DNA from: Pseudoxanthomonas mexicana
Lineage (GTDB): Bacteria > Pseudomonadota > Gammaproteobacteria > Xanthomonadales > Xanthomonadaceae
Length of the DNA stretch: 64,000 nt
Direction of reading: 5' to 3'
Assembly (NCBI RefSeq): GCF_001556105.1
Contig: NZ_LSIF01000027.1
Location: 85,736 to 149,735 of the forward strand
The notes under the pieces are model-generated. The model saw only the letters and a program-made list of their open reading frames with translations. It searched no databases and was not told the origin of the DNA. Made by a program: the position numbers and the translations under genes. This document shows positions 53,481 to 63,465 of the stretch, piece after piece; position 1 is the stretch's first letter; each line of letters begins with the position of its first letter.

Positions 53481-53606
53481 CCCGGAAGGGCCGCAGGCCG
53501 GATCGCTGAACCCCGACCGACACCGGCCGGAGGCCTTCATTGCCCGCATGCATGGGATGGGGCAAGCTAACGACCGTTTTTCGTCCGACAGCGAGCCCAG
53601 CACCGC

Positions 53607-56075
53607 GTGCGCACCGCCCTTCGCCTGCTCCCGTTGCCCTTCAGCATCGCCCTGTGCCTGCCGGCCCTGGCCAACGATGAGAAGCCCGACAGCTGGGCGC
53701 TGTGCCCGATCCAGGACGTGATCCCGGTATTCGGTGGCGCGCCCCAGCCCTCCGCCAACGGCAACGCCCAGGCCGCGCGCGATCAGCGTGCCGACCAGCC
53801 GACCTCGATCGAAGGCGATCAGCTGGGGGGCACCGAGACGAACCTGGAGTACCAGGGCAATGTCGCGCTGAGCCGCGGCGACCAGTTCCTCGGTGCGGAC
53901 AACCTGAAGTACGACCAGGAGCAGGACACCTACGTCGCCGACGGCCATATCCGCTATCAGGACACCGGCATCCGCCTGCTCGCCGATACGGCGCGCGGCA
54001 ACCAGGCGACCGATACGCACCAGATCGACAATGTGCGTTACCAGCTCGTATCCCGGCGTGGCAACGGCGGCGCCGACCGCATCGACATGAAGGGACCCGA
54101 GGGCAGCCTGCTGCATTCGACCTATTCGACCTGCGACCCCGAAGACCGTCGCTGGGAGCTGCGCTCGCGGCGCATCGACATCGACACCGACGGCGGCTGG
54201 GGCGTAGCGCACGGCGCGACGATCCGGCTGGGCAAGGTACCGGTGTTGTATGTCCCTTACCTGAAATTCCCCGTCGACGACCAGCGCCATACCGGCCTGC
54301 TGTACCCGGCGATCGGCATGTCGGGGCGCAATGGCTTCGACTGGAAGCAGCCGATCTACCTGAACCTGGCGCCGAACTACGACGCCACCCTGGAACCGCG
54401 GTACATGAGCAAACGCGGCTTCCAGATGGGTGCCGAGTTCCGCTACCTGTACGAAAAGGGCCGCGGCGAAATCCAGGGCACCTGGATGACCCGGGACAAT
54501 CTGGTCCGGGACCGCATGAAAGAGCCGGACTACGATCCGAATAACCCGAACAACCCTGATCCGGACGCCGGCCGAGGCTTCCTCTCGTACGAGGGTTCCC
54601 ATCGCTTCAGCCGGAACTGGCAGGCACGCGCCAACCTGATCTGGCTCAGCGACGCTCGCTACCAGGAACAGTTCGGTAGCTCGCTGTACGGCCAGGCGTA
54701 TTCGTCGGTCACCAGCACCGCCGGCGTCTACGGCGCTGGCGAATACTGGAGCGCCGGCGTGATGGCCGACCATTGGCAGCTATCGGACTACACGAGCCGC
54801 AAGGAAGCGCTGCCCTACAATCGCGTGCCGCGTACCTACCTCAATTGGAACCAGCCGCTGAGCCGCTGGATCAATGTGGGTGGCCATGCGGAAGCGGTGC
54901 GGTTCCAGCACGACTCGCGCGCGGGCGGCAGTCGCATCGATATCAAGCCGACCGTATCGTTTCCGATCCAGGGCGCGTCCTGGTACATCACGCCGACGCT
55001 GGCGTATCGCTATACCGGATATCGCCTGGATGCCGAACTGGCCCAGAAGACTGCGACTGACCGGGCGATCGCGGCCTATGGCCTGCCCGCCAACCAGATC
55101 ACGCCCGCGATGATCGCGGAGTTCTACGACCCCTCGCCCAGCCGAGGCCTGCCGATTGGCTCGCTGGATGCCGGCGTGTATTTCGACCGCGAGACCGAGA
55201 TCAAGGGTGACCGCTTCCTGCAGACGCTTGAGCCGCGGCTGTTCTACCTCAACGCGCCGTATCGCGAGCAGGATGGCCTGCCGATCTTCGACACGCGCCC
55301 GTTCAACTTCAGCTACGGCCAGTTGTTCCGTGACAACCGCTACACCGGCGCCGACCGCCAGGCCGACGCCAATCAGCTGACGCTGGCGCTGACCACGCGC
55401 CTGTTGCGCCAGAAGGACGGCTTCGAAAGGCTGTCGGCCAGCGTCGGCCAGATCCGTTATTTCGACGACAGCCTGGTGACGTATTCGTCGGCCGAGGTGC
55501 CGCTGGAACGCGGAAAGTCGGCCTGGGTGGTCGACGCCAATTACGCGCCGACCGATCGCTGGACCATCGGCGCCTCGTACCAGTGGGACCCGAAGTTCCG
55601 CCGCGAAGACCTGGCCAGCGTGCGTGCGCGTTACCTGCTGCCGGACGACGGTGTGGTCAACATCACCTATCGCCGCCGCCGCGAACTGCTGGAGCAGGCC
55701 GATTTCTCGTTCCTCTATCCAGTCACGCCAACATGGAGCGTGGTCGGTCGCTACTACCGTTCGTTCTACCGCGACGAGTCGCGCGGTATCGAGCCCGGGC
55801 TGCTGGAAGGCGTGGCGGGCGTCCAATGGGACAGTTGCTGCCTCGCCGTGCGTGGGCTGGTGCGCCGCTACGTGCGCAACCGCGAGGGCGAAATGAACAC
55901 CGCCTTCCAGGTCGAATTCGTCCTGAAGGGCCTTGGCTCGGCAGGCCGGGACACGGACCGCATCTTGCGCCGTGCTATCCTCGGCTACTACCGAGACGAT
56001 CTCTATCTCGTCCCACCGAGCAATATCGCGCCGCGTCCGGACGACACCTCCTACGCTCCGGATCCGATGCCATGA
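53607..56075 (+). CDS. lptD: LPS-assembly outer membrane protein LptD
   Basis: 822 residues from GTG 53607. Signal peptide (RTALRLLPLPFSIALCLPALA), then the periplasmic jellyroll (SIEGDQLGGTETNLEYQGNVALSRGDQFLGADNLKYDQ) and a large C-terminal barrel. Four cysteines match the known disulfide scheme: C33, C176 (STYSTCDPED) and the adjacent pair C744-C745 (WDSCCLAV). It inserts LPS into the outer leaflet with LptE. The stop overlaps the surA start (ATGA). It heads the conserved lptD-surA-pdxA-rsmA-apaG-apaH string. Confidence 0.96.
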   Translation: MRTALRLLPLPFSIALCLPALANDEKPDSWALCPIQDVIPVFGGAPQPSANGNAQAARDQRADQPTSIEGDQLGGTETNLEYQGNVALSRGDQFLGADNLKYDQEQDTYVADGHIRYQDTGIRLLADTARGNQATDTHQIDNVRYQLVSRRGNGGADRIDMKGPEGSLLHSTYSTCDPEDRRWELRSRRIDIDTDGGWGVAHGATIRLGKVPVLYVPYLKFPVDDQRHTGLLYPAIGMSGRNGFDWKQPIYLNLAPNYDATLEPRYMSKRGFQMGAEFRYLYEKGRGEIQGTWMTRDNLVRDRMKEPDYDPNNPNNPDPDAGRGFLSYEGSHRFSRNWQARANLIWLSDARYQEQFGSSLYGQAYSSVTSTAGVYGAGEYWSAGVMADHWQLSDYTSRKEALPYNRVPRTYLNWNQPLSRWINVGGHAEAVRFQHDSRAGGSRIDIKPTVSFPIQGASWYITPTLAYRYTGYRLDAELAQKTATDRAIAAYGLPANQITPAMIAEFYDPSPSRGLPIGSLDAGVYFDRETEIKGDRFLQTLEPRLFYLNAPYREQDGLPIFDTRPFNFSYGQLFRDNRYTGADRQADANQLTLALTTRLLRQKDGFERLSASVGQIRYFDDSLVTYSSAEVPLERGKSAWVVDANYAPTDRWTIGASYQWDPKFRREDLASVRARYLLPDDGVVNITYRRRRELLEQADFSFLYPVTPTWSVVGRYYRSFYRDESRGIEPGLLEGVAGVQWDSCCLAVRGLVRRYVRNREGEMNTAFQVEFVLKGLGSAGRDTDRILRRAILGYYRDDLYLVPPSNIAPRPDDTSYAPDPMP

Positions 56076-57400
56076 CCAAGCCGTTTTCCCGCCTCCTGAT
56101 CGCCGGCCTGCTGACCGTGTCGGCCGCCGCCGCACCTGCGCTGGCGCAGACGCTGCAGCCGCTCGACCGCATCGCAGCCGTCGTCAACGAGGACGTCGTG
56201 CTGCAGAGCGAACTGGACCGCGCCGTACAGAACGTGCTCGCCCAGTACACCAACCAGCCCGGCCAACTGCCGCCACGCGCCGTGCTTGAGCGCCAGGTGC
56301 TCGAGCGCCTGGTGCTGGTCAAGCTGCAGGTTGCCCGTGCCGCCGAAACAGGCATCCGCGTCAACGACGCCGACCTCAACAATGCGGTGAACGCCGTCGC
56401 ACAGCAGAACGGCACCACGGCGGACGGCCTGCGCCAGCGGCTGGAAGCCGACGGCATGTCGTTCCCCGAATTCCGCAATTCGCTGCGCGATGAAGTCACC
56501 ATCCAGCGCCTCAAGCAGAATTTCGCGCAGACCCGCGTGAACGTCAGCGAAGGCGAAGTGGATGCCGCACTGGCGTCGCAGGCGGCCGGCGGCACGCAGT
56601 ATCGCCTAGCGCACATCCTGGTCGCTTTGCCCGATGGCGCCAGCGCGGAGCAGATCAGCACCGGCCAGAGCAAGATCGATGGCGTCAAGGCACTCGTCGA
56701 CAAGGGTGAGCTGGATTTCTCTGCGGCGGCCGTGCGCTATTCCGACAGCCCCAACGCGCTGGAAGGCGGCGAGCTCGGCTGGCGTAGCGTCGACGAGATC
56801 CCGACGGCCTTCGTCGAGATGCTGAAGGGCATGAGCCCCGGCCAGGTCGTCGGCCCCCTTCGCGGTCCCAGCGGCTTCCAGTTGTTGAAGCTGGTGGAAA
56901 CGCGCGACGCAGCCCAGGCCGAGAAGCGCTCCGTCGAGGAATACAGTGCGCGCCATATCCTGGTGCGCATCACGCCGACCCAGGACGCGGCGGCGGCCAA
57001 GGCCAAGATCGACACGTTGCGTGCGCGCATCGCCGGCGGCGCCGATTTCGTCGCCGTGGCGAAGGAATCCACCGAAGACGCGAACAGCCGCGATGATGGC
57101 GGCGACCTCGGCTGGTTCCCGGCCGATGCGTTCGGTCCGGCGTTCGGCCAGGAAGTCACGCGACTCCAGGACGGCCAGGTCAGCCCGCCGTTCCGCACCG
57201 ATGCAGGCTGGCACATCGTCCAGCGCGTCGGCAGCCGCCAGACCGACGTGACCGACCAGAACCGCCGTGCCCAGGTGCGCGACACCATCGGTCGCCGCAA
57301 GGCGGAAGACGAGTACAACCGTTACCTGCAGGAACTGCGTGGCGAAGCCTACGTGAATTTCCGTAGCGGCGACCGCGCCGAGACCACGCCGGGCGGCTGA
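56072..57400 (+). CDS. surA: Periplasmic chaperone and peptidyl-prolyl isomerase SurA
   Basis: 442 residues, start overlapping lptD. Signal peptide ends at APALAQ. N-terminal SurA domain (LDRIAAVVNEDVVLQSELDRAVQNVLAQ, MSFPEFRNSLRDEVTIQRLKQN), then two parvulin domains (about 185-290: YRLAHILVALPDG, ALEGGELGWRSVDEIPTAF; about 300-400: YSARHILVRITPT, DDGGDLGWFPADAFGPAF). It escorts outer membrane proteins including LptD. One base separates it from pdxA. Confidence 0.96.
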   Translation: MTKPFSRLLIAGLLTVSAAAAPALAQTLQPLDRIAAVVNEDVVLQSELDRAVQNVLAQYTNQPGQLPPRAVLERQVLERLVLVKLQVARAAETGIRVNDADLNNAVNAVAQQNGTTADGLRQRLEADGMSFPEFRNSLRDEVTIQRLKQNFAQTRVNVSEGEVDAALASQAAGGTQYRLAHILVALPDGASAEQISTGQSKIDGVKALVDKGELDFSAAAVRYSDSPNALEGGELGWRSVDEIPTAFVEMLKGMSPGQVVGPLRGPSGFQLLKLVETRDAAQAEKRSVEEYSARHILVRITPTQDAAAAKAKIDTLRARIAGGADFVAVAKESTEDANSRDDGGDLGWFPADAFGPAFGQEVTRLQDGQVSPPFRTDAGWHIVQRVGSRQTDVTDQNRRAQVRDTIGRRKAEDEYNRYLQELRGEAYVNFRSGDRAETTPGG

Positions 57401-57401
57401 C

Positions 57402-58376
57402 ATGACGCCCCGGCTGGCGCTGGTTCCGGGCGAGCCCGGCGGCATCGGACCGGAGCTCTGCGTGCGGCTGGCGCAGCAGCGCCGCCAGGACTGCTCGCTG
57501 CTCGCCTTCGGTGACGCCGCCACACTCGCCGCCGCCGCCGACGCGCTGGGCCTCCCGCTCCGCCTGCTTGCAGAACACGACGTCGCCACCCAGCCTGGCG
57601 ACCTCCGCCTGCGCCCTGTTCCTAACGCGGTGGCCAATACGTTCGGCAGGACCGAACCCGGAAATGCGCGTGCCGTCATCGATGCGCTGACGCAGGCGGC
57701 GGATGCCTGCCTGCAGGGTCAGCTGGATGGTGTCGTCACGGGTCCGGTGCACAAGGCCGCCATCAACGCCGGCGGCATCGCCTACAGCGGCACCACCGAA
57801 CTGCTCGCCGACCACGCCGGTTGCCCGGTCGTGATGATGCTCGCCAACGACATCGTCCGCGTCGCTCTGGCGACCACGCACCTGCCCCTGCGCGACGTGC
57901 CGGATGCGATCACGCCCGCCGCGTTGGAGCAGGTCCTGCGCATCACCCATGGCGCATTGCGCAGCGACTTCGGCATCGCCGATCCCGTCATCGCGGTGCT
58001 GGGCCTCAACCCGCATGCGGGGGAAGCCGGACATCTCGGCCGCGAGGAAATCGAGGTGATCGAACCGTTGCTCCATGCATTGCGCGCCGAGGGCATTCGC
58101 CTGGAAGGTCCGCTCCCCGCCGATACCGCGTTCCTGCCGCAGAAGCTGCGGGGCTTCGATGCCGTCGTCGCGATGTACCACGACCAGGGCCTGCCGGTGC
58201 TCAAGTACAGCGGCTTCGAGCAGGCCGTGAACCTGACGCTGGGCCTGCCCTATCCGCGCGTGGCGGTCGACCACGGCACGGCGCTCGATCTGGCCGGCAA
58301 GGGGATCGCCGACCCGTCCAGCCTGCTGGCGGCCGTCGCCACCTGCGCACGCATGGCGGCACGACGCACAGGCTGA
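57402..58376 (+). CDS. pdxA: 4-hydroxythreonine-4-phosphate dehydrogenase
   Basis: 324 residues. PdxA oxidises 4-phosphohydroxy-L-threonine with NAD(P)+ in the DXP-dependent vitamin B6 pathway. Signatures: LVPGEPGGIGPELCVRLAQ, GVVTGPVHKAAINAGGIAYSGTTELLADHAG, LGLNPHAGEAGHLGREE, AMYHDQGLPVLKYSGFEQAVNLTLGLP and VAVDHGTALDLAGKG. The metal-binding His residues are in TTHLPL, NPHAG and YHDQG. It starts one base after surA and is followed 46 bases on by rsmA. Confidence 0.96.
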   Translation: MTPRLALVPGEPGGIGPELCVRLAQQRRQDCSLLAFGDAATLAAAADALGLPLRLLAEHDVATQPGDLRLRPVPNAVANTFGRTEPGNARAVIDALTQAADACLQGQLDGVVTGPVHKAAINAGGIAYSGTTELLADHAGCPVVMMLANDIVRVALATTHLPLRDVPDAITPAALEQVLRITHGALRSDFGIADPVIAVLGLNPHAGEAGHLGREEIEVIEPLLHALRAEGIRLEGPLPADTAFLPQKLRGFDAVVAMYHDQGLPVLKYSGFEQAVNLTLGLPYPRVAVDHGTALDLAGKGIADPSSLLAAVATCARMAARRTG

Positions 58377-58410
58377 CACCCTGCGGCCGACGGGAGCGGC
58401 GGCATTCCCG

Positions 58411-58416
58411 CATAAT
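58411..58416 (+). promoter_or_regulatory. -10 box CATAAT directly before rsmA
   Basis: CATAATTCCCGCATG places the -10 only 6 bases before the rsmA ATG, so transcription would start at or next to the ATG. There is no Shine-Dalgarno, which fits a leaderless message. Confidence 0.42.
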
Positions 58417-58422
58417 TCCCGC

Positions 58423-59211
58423 ATGTCGCATTTCAAGGCTCCCCCCAAGAAGTCCCTCGGCCAGCACTTCCTGACCGACCGCAGCTACATCGACAAGATC
58501 GTGATGGCGGTGAATCCTCAGCCGGGCGACCGGCTGGTGGAGATCGGTCCGGGCCAGGGTGCGATCACCTTCCCGCTGCTGCGCAAGCATGGCGAACTGA
58601 CGGCCGTGGAATTCGACCGCGACCTGATCACACCGCTGATGGAGGCCTCGGAAGGCGTCGGCCGGCTGACCATCATCCACAAGAACGTGCTGGATGTGGA
58701 CTTCGGCAAGCTCGCCGGCGACGAGAAGATCCGGCTGGTCGGCAACCTGCCCTACAACCTCTCGTCGCCGATCCTGTTCCATGCCATCGAACACGCCGCG
58801 TCGATCCACGACATGGTCTTCATGCTGCAGAAGGAAGTCGTGGACCGCATGGCCGCCGAACCCGGCAGCAAGGTCTACGGCCGGCTCAGCGTGATGTTGC
58901 AGGCGTACTGCCGGGTGGACTCGCTGTTCGTCGTGCCGCCGGGCGCGTTCCGTCCGCCGCCGAAGGTGGACTCGGCGGTCGCACGCCTGGTACCGCGCGA
59001 TGCGTCCGCCGTCGGTATTACCGACCATCGCCGTTTCGCGGACGTCGTGCGCGCAGCCTTCGGCCAGCGCCGCAAGACCCTGCGCAATGCGCTGGGTGGT
59101 ACGTGCAGTACGGACCAGATCGAAGCCGCCGGCCTGCGCGCCGATGCGCGTGCCGAACAGATCGAGGTCGAGGGCTTCGTCCGCCTCGCCAACCTGCCGG
59201 TGGAAGGTTGA
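58423..59211 (+). CDS. rsmA: 16S rRNA A1518/A1519 dimethyltransferase
   Basis: 262 residues. Also called KsgA. Motifs: [37 protein letters not shown] (SAM motif I), [10 protein letters not shown], and the catalytic [14 protein letters not shown]-terminal [22 protein letters not shown] and RRKTLRNAL are conserved. It dimethylates two adenines near the 3' end of 16S rRNA late in 30S assembly. No ribosome-binding site precedes the ATG; see the -10 box next to it. Confidence 0.96.
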   Translation: MSHFKAPPKKSLGQHFLTDRSYIDKIVMAVNPQPGDRLVEIGPGQGAITFPLLRKHGELTAVEFDRDLITPLMEASEGVGRLTIIHKNVLDVDFGKLAGDEKIRLVGNLPYNLSSPILFHAIEHAASIHDMVFMLQKEVVDRMAAEPGSKVYGRLSVMLQAYCRVDSLFVVPPGAFRPPPKVDSAVARLVPRDASAVGITDHRRFADVVRAAFGQRRKTLRNALGGTCSTDQIEAAGLRADARAEQIEVEGFVRLANLPVEG

Positions 59212-59257
59212 CCCACGCTGCAGCACGGCGTTGTTTCCGCTTTTACACGCCTTTGCA

Positions 59258-59263
59258 TACACT
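59258..59263 (+). promoter_or_regulatory. -10-like box TACACT directly before apaG
   Basis: TACACTTCCCGCATG has the same geometry and the same TTCCCGC spacer as the box before rsmA. A TTGTTT 21 bases upstream is a poor -35. Confidence 0.33.
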
Positions 59264-59269
59264 TCCCGC

Positions 59270-59650
59270 ATGGATTCCCCCGACTACGCCATCGACGTCG
59301 ATGTCGCCACGCGCTTCCTGGACGACCAGTCCACGCCCGAGGACGGGCGCTACGTGTTCGCGTACACCATCCGCATCCACAACCGTGGCCGCGTGCCCGC
59401 GCAACTGTTGCGCCGCCACTGGATCATCACCGACGCCAACGGCAAGGTGGAGGAAGTCGAGGGTGAAGGCGTGGTCGGCGAGCAGCCCTGGCTGAGGCCG
59501 GGCGAAGATTTCCGCTACACCTCCGGCGCCATCCTCGAAACGGCGCTGGGCACCATGCAGGGACGCTACGACATGCTGGCCGACGACGGCACCCGCTTCG
59601 ACGCTCCCATCGCCACGTTCACCCTGTCCGTCCCGCGGACGCTGCATTGA
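59270..59650 (+). CDS. apaG: ApaG (Co2+/Mg2+ efflux-associated domain) protein
   Basis: 126 residues, an all-beta fibronectin-III-like protein: [92 protein letters not shown]. The function is not settled; it is usually linked to apaH. No Shine-Dalgarno precedes the ATG. It lies between rsmA (58 bases) and apaH (10 bases), as in E. coli. Confidence 0.94.
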   Translation: MDSPDYAIDVDVATRFLDDQSTPEDGRYVFAYTIRIHNRGRVPAQLLRRHWIITDANGKVEEVEGEGVVGEQPWLRPGEDFRYTSGAILETALGTMQGRYDMLADDGTRFDAPIATFTLSVPRTLH

Positions 59651-59660
59651 GTCCGGCGCG

Positions 59661-60515
59661 ATGACGGTCTGGGCCATCGGCGACCTGCAGGGCTGCTACG
59701 ACGCCACACAGCGTCTGCTCGAAAAGATCCGCTTCGATCCCGCGCAGGACCGCCTGTGGTTCTGCGGCGACCTGGTCAACCGTGGCGGCCAGTCGCTGGA
59801 GACGCTACGGCTGGTGCATTCGCTGCGCGAGCACAGCACGACGGTGCTGGGCAACCATGACCTGTCGCTGCTCGCCATCGGCGAACGTTCGCCGGACGAG
59901 CAGCGCAAGGTCAATCCCGACCTGCAGCGCGTGGTGCTGGCCGACGACGCGCGCGTGCTGCTGGACTGGCTGCGGCTGCAGAAGCTGGTGCACGTGGACC
60001 GCGAGCTCGGCTGGATGATGGTGCATGCCGGCCTCGCGCCGAAATGGACCACCGCGCTGGCCGAAAAGCATGCGCGCGAAGTCGAGCAGCAACTTCACGG
60101 CAACGCCTACCGCAAGCTGTTCCGCAACATGTACGGCGACAAGCCGAACTGGGCGCCGCACCTGTCCGGTTACGACCGTGCGCGCGCCATCATCAACGTG
60201 CTGACGCGCATGCGCTATTGCACACCGCGCGGGCGCATGGCGATTGAAGAGAAAGAAGCCCCTGGCCGCCAGGCGCAGGGCCTGTATCCCTGGTACGAGG
60301 TACCCGGCCGCGCCGAGCGCGACCTCAAGATCGTTTGCGGCCACTGGTCAACGCTGGGCCTGATGATCGGCCACGGCGTGCATGCGATCGACACCGGCGC
60401 GGTGTGGGGCGGCAAGCTCACCGCGCTGCAGTTGGATACCGACGAACTGCGGCTGGTGCAGGTGCCGGGCCGTGACGTACCGCCGCCACCGAAGGGCGAA
60501 TTGCCGAAGGACTGA
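59661..60515 (+). CDS. apaH: Symmetrical bis(5'-nucleosyl)-tetraphosphatase
   Basis: 284 residues. A metallophosphatase that splits Ap4A to two ADP. Motifs: AIGDLQGCYDATQRLL (GDxxG), WFCGDLVNRGGQSLETL, TVLGNHDLSLLAI, MMVHAGLAPKW and VCGHWSTLG. It lowers Ap4A, an alarmone that also caps RNA, and its gene is placed after apaG as usual. The C-terminus (VPPPPKGELPKD) is a short Pro-rich tail. The DUF1287 gene follows 2 bases later. Confidence 0.95.
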   Translation: MTVWAIGDLQGCYDATQRLLEKIRFDPAQDRLWFCGDLVNRGGQSLETLRLVHSLREHSTTVLGNHDLSLLAIGERSPDEQRKVNPDLQRVVLADDARVLLDWLRLQKLVHVDRELGWMMVHAGLAPKWTTALAEKHAREVEQQLHGNAYRKLFRNMYGDKPNWAPHLSGYDRARAIINVLTRMRYCTPRGRMAIEEKEAPGRQAQGLYPWYEVPGRAERDLKIVCGHWSTLGLMIGHGVHAIDTGAVWGGKLTALQLDTDELRLVQVPGRDVPPPPKGELPKD

Positions 60516-60517
60516 GC

Positions 60518-61177
60518 ATGCGACAGGCGCGGCTATCGACGCTGTGCCTGGTGCTTCTTGTGCTTGCGGCCTGCCGCGACGAAACGCCGGTCCCCGTCGA
60601 AGCCGCGCCAGCTGCGGCCACGGCGGCTGCGGATGAGCCTCCCGTTGCGTCTCCACCGCTGGTTGCCGCGGCGCGTGCGCAGGTGGGCGTGGTCCGCCTG
60701 TACGACCCGGCCTACTTCAGCCTGTCCTATCCCGGTGGCGACGTGCCGGCCGATCGCGGCGTCTGCACCGACGTGGTCATCCGCGCGCTGCGGACGCAGG
60801 GGTTGGACCTGCAGCAGGCGATCCACGACGACATGCGCGTCCACTTCAGTGGATATCCGAAGCTGTGGCGACTGTCCCGGCCCGACCGCAACATCGACCA
60901 CCGCCGTGTGCCCAACCAGATGCGCTGGTTCGAACGCAACGGATGGAATCAGAGCATCGGCTCTTCCACGGACGATTTCTCGCCGGGCGACATCGTGGCG
61001 TGGAAACTGACCGGCAGCGGCCTGCCGCATATCGGCATCGTGTCGGATCGCCGCAGCCACGACGGCACGCCGCTGATCCTGCACAACATCAACGCCGGCA
61101 CGCAGGAAGACGACATCCTGTTCCGGCACGCCATCATCGGCCACTACCGCCCGCCGGCAACACTGTCGCGCGGCTAG
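60518..61177 (+). CDS. DUF1287 lipoprotein (probable cell-wall amidase/peptidase fold)
   Basis: 219 residues. Signal peptide with lipobox LAAC (Cys 19), a Pro/Ala-rich linker, then the DUF1287 domain from about residue 48: VVRLYDPAYFSLSYPGGDVPADRGVCTDVVIRALRTQGLDLQQAIHDDM, NIDHRRVPNQMRWFERNG, FSPGDIVAWKL, PHIGIVSDRR. The Cys of GVCTDV and the His of PHIGIV fit an NlpC/P60-like Cys-His pair, so cell-wall hydrolysis is possible (inference). It is cotranscribed with apaH. Its stop overlaps that of folA on the other strand. Confidence 0.85.
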   Translation: MRQARLSTLCLVLLVLAACRDETPVPVEAAPAAATAAADEPPVASPPLVAAARAQVGVVRLYDPAYFSLSYPGGDVPADRGVCTDVVIRALRTQGLDLQQAIHDDMRVHFSGYPKLWRLSRPDRNIDHRRVPNQMRWFERNGWNQSIGSSTDDFSPGDIVAWKLTGSGLPHIGIVSDRRSHDGTPLILHNINAGTQEDDILFRHAIIGHYRPPATLSRG

Positions 61178-61671
61178 CGCGCGCGCTGCAACGCCACGAA
61201 GTCGAACGCCAGCGCGTGCTTCGCGTCCGCAGGATGGTGTTCGCGCACCGTCTCGCGCCAGTCCTCGGGATCGAATGCCGGGAAGAACGCATGCGCATCC
61301 TCGACCACGGTGTCCACCTCGGTCAGGTGCAGCACATCAGCCCGTGCAAGTGTCAGCGCGTAGACCTCGCCACCGCCGATCACGCAGAGCTCGTCGCTGC
61401 CCTGCTCCGTCGCAATGCGAATCGCGTCCTCGACCGAGGCGACAGGCTGCATGCCCTCGAACGGCACGCGGCCGCTGCGCGTCAGCACCAGGTTCAACCG
61501 TCCGGGCAGCGCGCGCCCAAGCGACTCGGCGGTCTTCCGCCCCATCAGCACAGGCTTGCCCAGCGTCAGCGCCTTGAAGCGTTTCAGGTCATCGGGCAGG
61601 CGCCACGGCAATTCGTTGTCGCGGCCGATGGCGCGTTGGCGATCCAGTGCGGCGATCAGGGCAATGCGCAT
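61174..61671 (-). CDS. folA: Dihydrofolate reductase
   Basis: 165 residues. Signatures: MRIALIAALDRQRAIGRDNELPWRLPDDLKRFK (catalytic acid Asp 28), GKPVLMGRKTAESLGRALPGRLNLVLTR, and ELCVIGGGEVYALTLARADVLHLTEVD. It reduces dihydrofolate with NADPH and so serves the thymidylate synthase encoded 6 bases upstream. The stop (CTAG shared on both strands) overlaps the convergent DUF1287 gene by 4 bases. Confidence 0.96.
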   Translation of the reverse strand: MRIALIAALDRQRAIGRDNELPWRLPDDLKRFKALTLGKPVLMGRKTAESLGRALPGRLNLVLTRSGRVPFEGMQPVASVEDAIRIATEQGSDELCVIGGGEVYALTLARADVLHLTEVDTVVEDAHAFFPAFDPEDWRETVREHHPADAKHALAFDFVALQRAR

Positions 61672-61677
61672 CGATGC

Positions 61678-62472
61678 TTAAACCGCCACCGGCGCCTTAA
61701 TCGCCGGATGCGGATCGTAACCATGGATCCCGATGTCGTCGTACGTAAAGGCGAACAGGTCGGCGACGTCGGGATTCAGGTGTAGCTTGGGGAGCGCACG
61801 CGGTTCGCGCGACAACTGCTCGCGCGCCTGCTCGTAGTGGTTCGAATACAGGTGCGCGTCTCCCAGCGTGTGCACGAAGTCGCCCACGCCGAGGCCCGTC
61901 GCCTGCGCCACCATGTGCGTCAGCAGCGCGTAACTGGCGATGTTGAACGGCACGCCGAGGAAGATGTCGCCGCTGCGCTGGTACAGCTGGCAGCTGAGCT
62001 TGCCGTCGACGACGTAGAACTGGAACAGCGAATGGCACGGCATCAGCGCCATCTTCGGCAGCTCGGCGACATTCCACGCACTGATCACCAGGCGACGCGA
62101 ATCCGGATTGCGCTTGATCTCGTCCACCAGCCATTGCATCTGGTCGATGGTCTTGCCATCGGCGCCTTCCCAGCTTCGCCACTGTTTGCCGTATACCGGG
62201 CCGAGCTCGCCGTTCTCGTCGGCCCACTCGTCCCAGATGCCGACCTTGTTGTCCTTGAGGTAAGCGATGTTGGTCTCGCCCTTCAGGAACCACAGCAGCT
62301 CATGGATGATCGAGCGCAGGTGCAACTTCTTGGTGGTGACCAGCGGGAAGCCTTGGTTGAGGTCGAAGCGCATCTGCCAGCCGAACACACTGCGTGTCCC
62401 GGTGCCGGTGCGGTCCGATTTCTCGGCACCCTGCTCCAGCACGTGGCGCAGCAGGTCGAGATACGGCTTCAT
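61678..62472 (-). CDS. thyA: Thymidylate synthase
   Basis: 264 residues, the E. coli length. The nucleophile is Cys 146 in [12 protein letters not shown]. Other signatures: [74 protein letters not shown] and GDAHLYSNH. It makes dTMP from dUMP with methylene-tetrahydrofolate. It follows lgt by 22 bases, the same order as in E. coli (lgt-thyA), and precedes folA. Confidence 0.97.
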   Translation of the reverse strand: MKPYLDLLRHVLEQGAEKSDRTGTGTRSVFGWQMRFDLNQGFPLVTTKKLHLRSIIHELLWFLKGETNIAYLKDNKVGIWDEWADENGELGPVYGKQWRSWEGADGKTIDQMQWLVDEIKRNPDSRRLVISAWNVAELPKMALMPCHSLFQFYVVDGKLSCQLYQRSGDIFLGVPFNIASYALLTHMVAQATGLGVGDFVHTLGDAHLYSNHYEQAREQLSREPRALPKLHLNPDVADLFAFTYDDIGIHGYDPHPAIKAPVAV

Positions 62473-62494
62473 GCCTTGTCTCCGGCGACGGCCT

Positions 62495-63382
62495 TCATGC
62501 TGCGTCCTTGCCGGTCGCCGGCGCGGGCACGACGGGCTGCACGGTCGGCGAGCGACGCGACAGCCACAGCAGGTAAAGGCCCAGCAGCACCAGCGGCACG
62601 CTGAGGATCTGCCCCTTGGTCAGCCAGCCCCAGGCGACATACACACCTTCGTCCGGCACGCGCACGAACTCCACCAGGAAACGGAACACGCCATACATCA
62701 GCGCGAACAGGCCGGAGATCAGGTAACGCGGACGCGGCTTGCGCGATGCCGCCCACAGCACCACGAACATCACCAGTCCTTCGAGGAACGCCTGGTAGAG
62801 CTGGGACGGATGGCGGGCGAACTGGTCGAGCGCGCCGGCGGCGTACTGCGCCTGCAGCTGCGCGGCGTCCAGCGAACGCAGCGCGGGATCCGTCGGGAAA
62901 ATCACGCCCCAGCCCGCTTCCGTCGGCTTGCCCCACAACTCCGCGCCGATGAAATTGCCAAGACGGCCGAAGCCCAGCCCCGGCGCGACCAAGGGTGCGA
63001 CGAAATCCATCGTGTCGAAGAAGTGCAACTGGTGCTTGCGCGACCACCACAGCGCCGCAGCCATCACGCCCAGCAGGCCGCCATGGAAGCTCATGCCGCC
63101 TTCCCAGACCTTGAAGATGGAGAGCGGATTGTCGAGGAAGGTGTCGAAACCGTAGAACAGCACGTAGCCCATGCGACCGCCCAGCACGACGCCGAGCATG
63201 CCGTAGAACATCAGGTCGGAGAACGCATCCGCGTTGACGCCCGGCAGTCGCCCCTGCTGGGCGCGCATGCGGCCCAGCCACCAGGCCACGACAAAGGCGA
63301 GCAGGTACATGAGCCCGTACCAGTGCAGCTTGATCGGGCCCAGCGAGAAGATGATCGGATCGATCTGGTGGAGGTAGATCAT
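62495..63382 (-). CDS. lgt: Prolipoprotein diacylglyceryl transferase
   Basis: 295 residues from ATG 63382 ([30 protein letters not shown]); the frame is open upstream without family sequence. Seven membrane helices. Signatures: [29 protein letters not shown], and the Lgt box [31 protein letters not shown] follows. It attaches diacylglycerol to the lipobox Cys of prolipoproteins at the inner membrane, including those encoded in this window. GAGG lies close to the ATG. Confidence 0.95.
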   Translation of the reverse strand: MIYLHQIDPIIFSLGPIKLHWYGLMYLLAFVVAWWLGRMRAQQGRLPGVNADAFSDLMFYGMLGVVLGGRMGYVLFYGFDTFLDNPLSIFKVWEGGMSFHGGLLGVMAAALWWSRKHQLHFFDTMDFVAPLVAPGLGFGRLGNFIGAELWGKPTEAGWGVIFPTDPALRSLDAAQLQAQYAAGALDQFARHPSQLYQAFLEGLVMFVVLWAASRKPRPRYLISGLFALMYGVFRFLVEFVRVPDEGVYVAWGWLTKGQILSVPLVLLGLYLLWLSRRSPTVQPVVPAPATGKDAA

Positions 63383-63465
63383 GCGCCTCGGCGTAGCCCG
63401 TGGAGATGGGCTATTTTGCCCCACCCGATACTCGCGTGTATGACCGGAACGGTCATCGCCATGAA

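Noticed and set aside
52392..54773. 793-codon minus-strand open frame opposite the HDAC-like gene and lptD
   Set aside because: Covers two well-identified genes and has no homology-like features.
59231..59236. TTGTTT as a -35 for apaG
   Set aside because: Spacing to TACACT is 21 bp, too long for a normal sigma-70 promoter.
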